Positions 57,601 to 64,000 of a stretch of DNA of 64,000 nt are shown piece by piece. The stretch comes from Rugalucina vietnamica. Its lineage: Eukaryota; Mollusca; Bivalvia; Lucinida; Lucinidae. The stretch lies in assembly GCA_964017185.1 (NCBI GenBank), contig OZ024875.1, positions 26,793,456 to 26,857,455 on the forward strand, in the 5' to 3' direction. The translations under genes were made by a program, and so were the position numbers. Every line of letters starts with the position of its first letter. The first letter of the stretch is position 1. The notes below the pieces were generated by a model. That model made no database searches, was not told the DNA's origin, and saw only the letters and a program-made list of their open reading frames with translations.

Positions 57601-60600
57601 AACAACTCCATCAATAATGTCACAAACCTGGAATCATATGACATATAACATCATACATAACAACTCCATAAATAATGTCGCAAACCTGGAATCATATGAC
57701 ATATAACATCATACATAACAACTCCATCAATAATGTCACAAACCTGGAATCATATGACATATAACATCATACATAACAACTCCATCAATAATGTCGCAAA
57801 CCTGGAATCATATGACATATAACATCATACATAACAACTCCATAAATAATGTCGCAAACCTGGAATCATATGACATATAACATCATACATAACAACTCCA
57901 TCAATAATGTCACAAACCTGGAATTATATGATATATAACATCATACATAACAACTCCATCAATAATGTCACAAACCTGAAATCATATGGCATATAACATC
58001 ATACATAACAACTCCATAAATAATGTCGCAAACCTGGAATCATATGACATATAACATCATACATAACAACTCCATCAATAATGTCACAAACCTGAAATCA
58101 TATGACTTATAACATCATACATAACAACTCCATCAATAATGTCACAAACCTGGAATCATATGACATATAACATCATACATAACAACTCCATCAATAATGT
58201 CACAAACCTGGAATTATATGATATATAACATCATACATAACAAGTCCATCAATAATGTCACAAACCTGGAATCATATGACATATAACATCATACATAACA
58301 ACTCCATCAATAATGTCACAAACCTGGAATCATATGACATATAACATCATACATAACAACTCCATCAATAATGTCACAAACCTGAAATCATATGACATAT
58401 AACATCATACATAACAACTCCATCAATAATGTCACAAACCTGGAATTATATGACATATAACATCATACACAACAACTCCATCAATAATGTCACAAACCTG
58501 GAATCATATGACATATAACATCATACATAACAACTCCATAAATAATGTCGCAAACCTGGAATCATATGACATATAACATCATACATAACAACTCCATCAA
58601 TAATGTCACAAACCTGGAATCATATGACATATAACATCATACATAACAACTCCATCAATAATGTCGCAAACCTGGAATCATATGACATATAACATCATAC
58701 ATAACAACTCCATAAATAATGTCGCAAACCTGGAATCATATGACATATAACATCATACATAACAACTCCATAAATAATGTCGCAAACCTGGAATCATATG
58801 ACATATAACATCATACATAACAACTCCATCAATAATGTCACAAACCTGAAATCATATGACATATAACATCATACATAACAACTCCATCAATAATGTCACA
58901 AACCTGAAATCATATGACATATAACATCATACATAACAACTCCATCAATAATGTCACAAACCTGAAATCACATGAAATATGAGCCTTCGCGTGAGAAAAT
59001 AAACTATCTGGGTTTCCGACCAGGCCCGACACAGACCAACCTGTACAGTCACAGAAGAAGGCTAGAGGCTTGAAATTTTGGATTTAAGAAGAGGGATTAT
59101 ACTATCTGCGTAGCAAAAACAAAGGCACTGATCAGCTGTGCAATTACTGCACACTTGATCTAGGCCTTGGGTTTCGCACATGCAGATTGTTGGTTTTCTG
59201 ATGTGGCGGCTCTATTATATAAAATCATTGTTTGTTAGTTCATATGACTTGCTGTGTTATATCTGAACTGGGTTAACATAACAATCCAGTTCCTCTGCCA
59301 GTTTAACAGTTAACATTCTTCTACCCTTGAATGACAACTGCTCTTCTTCAATCAGCAGAAGAGAATACAATCAAAGTGACCATGTGACGTCACTGTACTT
59401 AGTGGTAAAGTTAATAGCTGGGATAAAATCAAAATCGACACAACATTTCTTTACTACATATTACGTTTCATGATTGCTCCTTTCTTCAGATAGAAAATAA
59501 ACAGCTAAGTCATACAGAGTTACGCCATATACTCGCAAACCAAATTTTCACTACATAAGTCTTTCACAACATTAAACATAAAAGCTTTTGAAAGTTACAG
59601 TCAAAGACACATCACTGTGACTTTATCAAACTTGCATGAGCCTTTGTGGTTGTCCAAAATCTTTGTGACCATAAGGTCATTTAATTATCATAACCTTAAA
59701 ATTGTAAGGTTAAAAACACCAAATTGTGTATACTAAACTTACTCAAATTCATCAGCCCTTTTACTGGCATCTGTAGGTCTGGAAATATCTGTAGACTTAG
59801 GTAGATAATGTTGTAGCTGCTTCACAAAGAACTGGAACATATCCGAATTCTGAAACACAAAATACACATATACATATTGTTTCTTACATGGCCATCGATT
59901 TGTATATTTCATTCAATTTCTTCATGCTTAATTTTCTAATTAAGTTAATCCAACCACATTTAACTTGGTTTTGTTTAAACTATATTATTTGTTGTTCATC
60001 TAAGATATATGCATAATAACAGACAATACAAAGGATATGAATATGAGCCAAAGGCTTGCCCCGTGTCATTTTCTTGTTAAGTTTGTTAGTTAACCAGTAT
60101 CTAGTACCCATCTTTTCACCAATAACTGACATTAAAAACAAGAATGAGCTGGCCACAAGAGCTCTAATAGAGAAAGTGGAATGACAGGTGCATTAGAAGC
60201 AAAGCTGCTTATAGAAAATGATATTTTAAAACTAAATGTATCAATTCTTGAGATTACCTGTATTTTGGTAGATATGAATCGAAAATATGGTCAGTCCCAG
60301 TAATTTACAAGAATGTAAAATTGTTGACTGCGGCCCCAAAGAATTGAACACAAAACAATATTACAAAGACTACCATTGACATACCTTCCAAAACAATCTT
60401 TTGAGCACAAAGTTTTTCTCCGTTGCCACCTTGAGTTCATCCAGGAGTTCATAGATCTGTTCCATACTGTTGTCAGGGTTCAATAACTCCTGCTTCAGTT
60501 GGTGAAATAACAGAGCTGTTTTCTCCCTAAAAATTGGGAACAATACTAGCTTTTTACATTTTTAACAAGTTTTACTGTATAAACTTATCACATTGCAAGA

Positions 60601-63600
60601 CTCAATGGAGGAACTCAGCTAACAGGCCCTAGGTCTCAAATTATGCCTTTCCTTGAATCAGCTTTCACACTGACTTTATTTGTATAAATGGAGGACCTTA
60701 CACTCGTGGTCGTTTCATATGAAAGGTTATTAAACGAGCCTTTGGATCAAATATTGTAAATTATAGAAACAACACTCAAACAGCAAAATTATCACCAAAT
60801 GATTGGCAATCAACAAGTTGTTTTACACTTTATTTAATCTATACAATGTCAACACCTTTATTGCTATATTCTAAGTCAGTTCTGGGGAAGAGTTATGTAC
60901 CTTTGAGTCTGTGAAGGTCTCATCACACTACCCTTGGGTGTTTGTATCATATCAGGACTCAACATCAGTGTTGATGTCTACAAAATAGAATTTGACACAG
61001 ATAATAATATTCACTTTTACGTGAAAAAAAAAAAAAAAACGATAGGGACTTACAAGTTTAAATCGAAACGAAGACAAAAATCAGTCACACCAAAGCATCT
61101 ACCCATCAAGTCTATTGCACTATCCGTGTAGCAAAAACAAAGGCGCTGATCAGCTGTGAAGTTACTGCACAGCTGATCCTGCACAGCTGATCTATGCCTT
61201 TGTTTTTGCCCAGGCAAAAATCGGGTTTTCTCATGCTGCTGCTCAAATAGCAGGGAATCATCTTAGAACAGCTCTTATCAGGGTATTATCCCTCTTGAAC
61301 AACTGCATTATGCTTGAAGCTCTTTAAAGCGACATTTTAGGTAACATTTTCAACATGAAAAAACACTAAACTACAGTTAAGGTTCTCAAGTACCTTTAAA
61401 GCCGTAGTAACAGAGGAATAATTTAGAATAATCAGTTGTAATTTGCATGTAATTTATGACATAATGGCATAAATGGTGTCACTTAAACCCAAACAAATCA
61501 TATGAACAAAACTGATATTGTTTATTTACATGCAGTCAAGTAATTTATTATTATATACCATAGATCTGGTGATTTTTATACAGTAACTAGTTCATTCAAC
61601 TATCAAATATATAAAATAATAATTCAGTCTGAACAAAACAAAATGAACAGAACTAATCATGAAGGAAAAAATACTAAATCTAGTATCTCACTAGCATGCA
61701 AATTCCTCGTGACTGTTCTGGGAATTTGGTCGTGGAACTTTCGCATGACACTTGTGCGAGAATTTTCATGTGTTGCGAACTAGTCGCGAAGTTTTTAAAC
61801 ACAAAATTCTATGTGAATATCTTCACTAAAAATATTCGCATACCTGTCGCAAGACTGTCCCATGGCTGTCATACGACAATTGTATGACGTTCGTGCGACT
61901 GTCACAATCTTGTAGCTGCGAAATTTTGGCTAATTTACAATGTGACAATTTCATGACACTTGTGCGAATGTCGTACGACAGTCTTGATAAAACATGCGAA
62001 CAACTCGTGACTATCTGGATAGAAAATAAAACTAAGCAACATTTGTACTAGTCTCAAGTGAAAAAAATGAAACTAAGCTATATTCGTTTAAGAAATAGAT
62101 CAGCTCTGGCGCTCATGATTTGATCTTCTTTACAACTGACCTCCAAACAGTGAATTATTACTCAACAATTCACGCACCTGAGCTGATCTATTTCGATTCT
62201 AACACACAATAAACGGAATAAATGTTGCTGAAACCGTCGATATCGTTCAGCTTTCCGCCATTGCATTGCAGATATCCCGCCAAATATTTGACTGTAATGC
62301 TGGTATTTACACACACTTATTACGTTTGTTGTGCGCTAAAACGACGTTTCACCGTCTAACGCTGCTTTTGTGGGATAGCTGACGTCACAAATGCCGCAAA
62401 GTAACGTCACGATCATTCGCCCAGTGAAATTGTTGCGCAATATAACACGTTTTTTACCATTGGCTATATAGGCTAGGTGTGTTAGAATAGAACGTCATGA
62501 GACACTCTTACGAATGTCTTGCAACTGTCATACAAGTGCCCAACGATGTTCGTGTAACATTCGCGGGATATATTTGCAAAATTAGGCCGAAATTTGCAAA
62601 CTTGTGGCATAAATGTCCTTTCAATGAGACTGCAACGTGAAAATGGTGTTTATATTGTTAATCTCTGTCACAAAATAGTCGCAAACTAGACTCCAGTGGT
62701 TGCATTCCAGTGAGTTAGGGGTTTTAATGATTTTTGCCTGTTAAATTGAGCCTTGTAATCATTGGGTGGTTGGTTGATTTCATGTTTTACATCATACTCA
62801 ACAGCTTATGTTAGATAGAGACAGGACTGCAGTTTCAAGTCTCATTGAAAAGACTTGTGACTTAAACCACTGATAAGTGCCTTTATTTTCTCTAAACAGA
62901 ACATGGTATGTGTACAATTATTGTCAACTTAAAAGTCCACATTTATTTTCATTATCCTATGCTCTGGCTGATTTGAGCAATAAATGATTTATCTCATACA
63001 GCAATAAATTTAATAGTGTCTATGTAAAAGTTTATAGTTTTAATTGTATTGGCTGATATGTCATATTTACAGAGATTTATTCTGCCAAAATTGGACAATA
63101 GAAACTGATAAATCAAAATTTCACAAGTCAATTTGGTTCCAAGTAATAGGAAGTACTTTATCAACATATGAAGTGATTTGGTGTTTGTTTGTTTGATTTC
63201 TTGCCTAACAACTAGGGTAATCAAGAGAGGATGGGCAGTAATTGTATTCAAAGTGTTACTGGGCAAGCCTCCAAGAGGCAGACTACCAGTACTTTGTGCA
63301 CATCTCTTTTGCCATTAACTAGATCTAATAATTTTTTCTGGCAAAGGAAGAATGGCCACAGAAAAAATTACTTATCAAATTTTCATGATAGAAAATTCCA
63401 CATAATTATGTTTAAATGTTTTCTACATGTATTTGTTTACAGTGCACATTGACAGTACTTATCATGATTAAAGTGCACATTCATTCACCACTAACTGACA
63501 ATTGAGCCGCCACATGGGCAACAATCTGCATGGGTGAAAACAAAGGTGCAGATCAACTTCGCAGTAACTGCGAAGCTGATCAGCACCTTTGTTTTCGCTA

Positions 63601-63924
63601 CACTGATAGTACTTTTCCTCTACTATCTGAATCCAAAATTTCCAGCCTCTAACCATCTTCTGTGACTGTACAGCCCGGTTTGTGTCGGACCTGGTCGTGG
63701 TCGGAACCCAAATTGTTGGTTTTCTAACGCACAGGCTCAATTAAGTCATTACCAGTAGATAATTGCTCCAGGCACTGCGTATCAACATCAACATTGGTGA
63801 GACGTTACTGAGCAGGTACAGGTTCAATACAGCACGACGTTTCTCTAGCGGCCCATCCACGCCCAGCATAGACAGACCGTTAACTGAACCACCATAGTCA
63901 GACATAGAAGCTATACCCAGGTTA
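51490..63924 (-). CDS. C-terminal 378 residues of an unrecognised conserved-looking helical protein, ten exons, 5' incomplete
   Basis: Ten exons join in frame. In order of transcription they are 63924-63753, 60977-60901, 60526-60385, 59849-59743, 56215-56126, 55412-55331, 54197-54129, 53681-53604, 53113-52932 and 51628-51490. Every junction is GT-AG and every phase agrees, which strongly supports a real gene. The product is rich in Leu, Met and Lys in helix-like blocks, e.g. LLFHQLKQELLNP, FVTLLMELLCMMFQ and LYRVFFILETFLQYSPRIKT. A polar linker (SPDMIQTPKGSVMRPSQTQ) and a Lys/Glu stretch (PEVPEKKKSEDTEK) break them up. This fits an alpha-solenoid (HEAT/ARM-like) scaffold, but I see no catalytic motif, signal peptide or membrane segment and cannot name the family. 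The stop is TAG at 51492-51490. The gene converges on PRODH2. Unclear: how much lies upstream, and its function. Confidence 0.85.
51735..52068. mobile_element. Flank of a palindromic element in the last intron of the minus-strand gene
   Basis: ACCTCGACCTAATACAGCTG, ACCTCGCACTAATACGGTTG and ACCTCGTATCTGTATGG repeat the themes found in the neighbouring 133-bp palindrome. A + strand frame at 51873-52058 (KRMSDMGAKNGEGMLEVLAD) lies between the two. I take it as part of a dispersed element and not as a host gene. Confidence 0.5.
52069..52201. repeat. 133-bp near-perfect palindrome
   Basis: ATTAATCAAGTTATTTCGTA then TTGGACCAGTTACAGGTCC on the left is matched on the right by GGACCTGTAACTGGTCCAAT and ACGAAATAACTTGATTAAT. 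The loop is TTC between CCTCGGCC and GGCCTCGG. Only a few mismatches occur, near CGGTCAGCTG / CAGCTCACCT. Confidence 0.92.
52708..52922 (+). mobile_element. GAGCC-family hairpin MITE, copy 11, touching a 5' splice site
   Basis: It begins GAGCCATTCCATATGAAAAC and ends TCGTTGACACTC, flanked by ATTT on both sides. The hairpin is mostly lost (CACAGCTGATCAGCACC remains). In the minus-strand gene it starts 8 bp after the exon ending at 52932. Confidence 0.85.
52932..53113 (-). CDS. Minus-strand gene, penultimate exon
   Basis: 60 codons plus two bases, including RLITMMMKQISPSNQERLTP and YRVFFILETFLQYSPRIKTF. The acceptor is ATATTACAG and the donor TTAA/GTAAGA. A MITE ends 8 bp beyond the donor. Confidence 0.9.
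53114..53603. other. Intron without recognised element
   Basis: No repeat shared with the rest of the window; frames present are short. Confidence 0.4.
53604..53681 (-). CDS. Minus-strand gene, 78-base exon
   Basis: 26 codons in phase 0: AYWGYSEDSFLNISWMVRTL then EEIKNT. The acceptor is TTTTTCAG and the donor ACT/GTAAGT. Confidence 0.87.
54129..54197 (-). CDS. Minus-strand gene, 69-base exon
   Basis: 23 codons in phase 0: KLIVDFTKTSVATVFELFLM then AKQ. The acceptor is CTTTCAG and the donor CAG/GTAGGA. Confidence 0.85.
54198..55237. other. Intron without recognised element
   Basis: AT-rich; nothing supported. Confidence 0.4.
55238..55312. mobile_element. CCAGT-family fragment, copy 3
   Basis: CACCAGTCATTTGTATTCAT then GGGAATGACAGGGCTTTTGA matches the left part of the copy at 24373. 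It ends just before the exon at 55331-55412. Confidence 0.65.
55331..55412 (-). CDS. Minus-strand gene, exon with a charged linker
   Basis: GRSVVGLLMVVTCTPEVPEK then KKSEDTE. The acceptor is GTATTCTAG and the donor GAG/GTAATG. A Lys/Glu-rich end follows a hydrophobic helix. Confidence 0.82.
55628..55722. repeat. Decayed relative of the 30.9-kb palindrome
   Basis: CCATTCATTAACATTCGCTA then GGTCCTCAGAGTAGTGTTGA on the left, and CGAGGTTTTCTACACTACCC on the right. The outer right arm is missing. Confidence 0.8.
55817..55965 (-). mobile_element. SINE-like fragment, reverse orientation
   Basis: TTTTGTGGTTTAACATCTCA then GTCAACAA is the reverse complement of the SINE tail. GATGGAACCACCCCTTTC and GTGCCTTGCTGAAG follow as in other reversed copies. 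Confidence 0.55.
56126..56215 (-). CDS. Minus-strand gene, exon whose 5' edge seeds the satellite
   Basis: FVTLLMELLCMMFQESEIIP then DRTTALKAE. The acceptor is TGATTTCAG and the donor AGAG/GTGAGC. Its first ~35 bases and the acceptor are the template of the upstream tandem array. Confidence 0.88.
56216..58975 (-). repeat. 58-bp tandem array replicating a 3' splice site and exon start
   Basis: In plus-strand terms the unit is ATCATACATAACAACTCCAT, CAATAATGTCACAAAC, then CTGAAATCAT or CTGGAATCAT and ATGACATATAAC, 58 bp. The block up to AAAC copies the first ~35 coding bases of the exon at 56126-56215, and the following bases copy its acceptor (ATTTCAG or ATTCCAG on the minus strand). One diverged unit adjoins the exon (56221-56300). 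After about 580 bp of unrelated sequence, about 36 units run from 56894 to 58970. Within them, rare variants recur exactly 870 bp apart (15 units). Confidence 0.95.
58981..59212 (-). mobile_element. GAGCC-family hairpin MITE, copy 12, bounding the 58-bp array
   Basis: It starts GAGCCTTCGCGTGAGAAAAT directly after the last satellite unit and ends ATGTGGCGGCTC. The hairpin is CTGATCAGCTGTGCAATTAC. At the other end of the array (56870-56893) is GGCACATTTTCTCACGTTGT then GGCCC, resembling the same terminal sequence inverted. Confidence 0.85.
59213..59742. other. Intron remainder, no element recognised
   Basis: AT-rich, nothing supported. Confidence 0.4.
59743..59849 (-). CDS. Minus-strand gene, exon upstream of the 58-bp array
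   Basis: NSDMFQFFVKQLQHYLPKST then DISRPTDASKRADEF. The acceptor is GTGTTTCAG and the donor TTGA/GTAAGT. The following intron (about 3.5 kb) holds the satellite array. Confidence 0.87.
60385..60526 (-). CDS. Minus-strand gene, exon with two predicted helices
   Basis: EKTALLFHQLKQELLNPDNS, then MEQIYELLDELKVATEKNFV and LKRLFWK. Starred by regular leucine spacing. The acceptor is AATTTTTAG and the donor AAG/GTATGT. Confidence 0.88.
60693..60745. repeat. Half copy of the 38.6-kb hairpin element
   Basis: CTTACACTCGTGGTCGTTTC, ATATGAAAGG, TTATTAAACGAGCC matches one arm of the element at 38564-38656. Confidence 0.65.
60901..60977 (-). CDS. Minus-strand gene, linker exon
   Basis: 25 codons plus two bases, TSTLMLSPDMIQTPKGSVMR then PSQTQ. 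Ser/Thr/Pro-rich and probably disordered. It is needed to restore phase between the neighbouring exons, which supports it. The acceptor is TATTTTGTAG and the donor AAAG/GTACAT. Confidence 0.75.
61115..61244 (+). mobile_element. GAGCC-family MITE fragment, copy 13a
   Basis: It keeps the hairpin half (CTGATCAGCTGTGAAGTTAC, with CACAGCTGAT duplicated) and the right end TTTTCTCATGCTGCTGCTC followed by AAAT. The left half is missing. Confidence 0.75.
61690..62680. repeat. Region dense in CpG-containing motifs (TCGTGCGAC, GTACGACTGTC)
   Basis: The phrases TGTCATACGACAATTGTATG, TTCGTGCGACTGTC and GACACTTGTGCGA recur in both orientations at 61700-61990 and 62490-62600. The middle (62030-62240) contains ATAGATCAGCTC / GAGCTGATCTAT and two AAACTAAGC(A/T) phrases. 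It may be one element with inverted, internally repetitive ends. The style resembles 32100-32645. Confidence 0.5.
62767..62880 (-). mobile_element. Possible decayed SINE tail, reverse orientation
   Basis: TTGGTTGATTTCATGTTTTA then CATCATACTCAACAGC resembles the reversed SINE tails. Low similarity. Confidence 0.35.
63504..63738 (+). mobile_element. GAGCC-family hairpin MITE, copy 14, touching a 5' splice site
   Basis: It begins GAGCCGCCACATGGGCAACA and ends TAACGCACAGGCTC, flanked by AATT on both sides. The hairpin is CAGATCAACTTCGCAGTAAC with TGCGAAGCTGATCAGC. In the minus-strand gene it begins 14 bp after the exon edge at 63753. Confidence 0.9.
63753..63924 (-). CDS. Minus-strand gene, first exon in the window
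   Basis: The acceptor is CATTTCAG and the donor CTG/GTAATG. 57 codons: SMSDYGGSVNGLSMLGVDG, then LEKRRAVLNLYLLSNVSPML and RSAWSNYLL. It begins with the last base of a split codon, so at least one more exon lies upstream outside the window. A MITE lies 9 bp past the donor. Confidence 0.85.
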
Positions 63925-64000
63925 CTGAAATGAAAACATTCAGTATTAGTCTGCCTAGTTTTTAACTTTGTTAAAATAATGTCCCAGTGTCATAAAGATT

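Overview
The window looks like AT-rich, repeat-dense genomic DNA from an animal, most probably a bivalve mollusc. It has spliced genes with GT-AG introns, tRNA-derived SINEs, many short inverted-repeat transposons, and long families built of tandem monomers that open with AGCTCACCTGAGCC-type hairpins, which I know from bivalve genomes. The organism call is an inference from these families; I could not search a database. There are no bacterial operons, rRNA genes, CRISPR arrays or free-standing tRNA genes.

Layout. From 1 to about 29.1 kb I find almost only repeats: diverged tandem arrays (1.1-4.0 kb), an orphan candidate terminal exon (6.26 kb), three blocks of the AGCTCACCT family (6.6-8.1, 11.4-12.9, 25.2-29.1 kb), an ATGCCCCCA-family element split by a nested transposon (8.6-11.1 kb), two large inverted-repeat elements (13.2-17.9 and 18.9-21.8 kb), a 49-bp satellite (22.4-23.0 kb) and several short elements.

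From 29,859 to 44,554 on the + strand lies a complete eight-exon gene for a mitochondrial proline/hydroxyproline dehydrogenase. The joined product is 498 residues and matches PRODH2 better than PRODH, including a serine where PRODH has the active-site tyrosine. A second gene on the - strand (51,490-63,924) is represented by its last ten exons, 378 residues with every splice phase consistent. It encodes a helical, conserved-looking protein that I do not recognise; its 5' part lies beyond the window. The two genes converge tail to tail across 6.9 kb of repeats.

The most striking feature is how tandem arrays and transposons meet exon edges. PRODH2 exon 3 uses the last copy of a 4.5-kb array of 23-bp units, each carrying a TTTTCAG acceptor. 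In the second gene about 36 copies of a 58-bp unit repeat the 3' splice site plus the first ~35 coding bases of one exon. At that gene's 3' end, the last codons and stop codon are repeated in 48-bp steps. A family of ~230-bp hairpin elements with AT-rich 4-bp target duplications occurs 13 times, three of them within about 25 bp of a splice junction.
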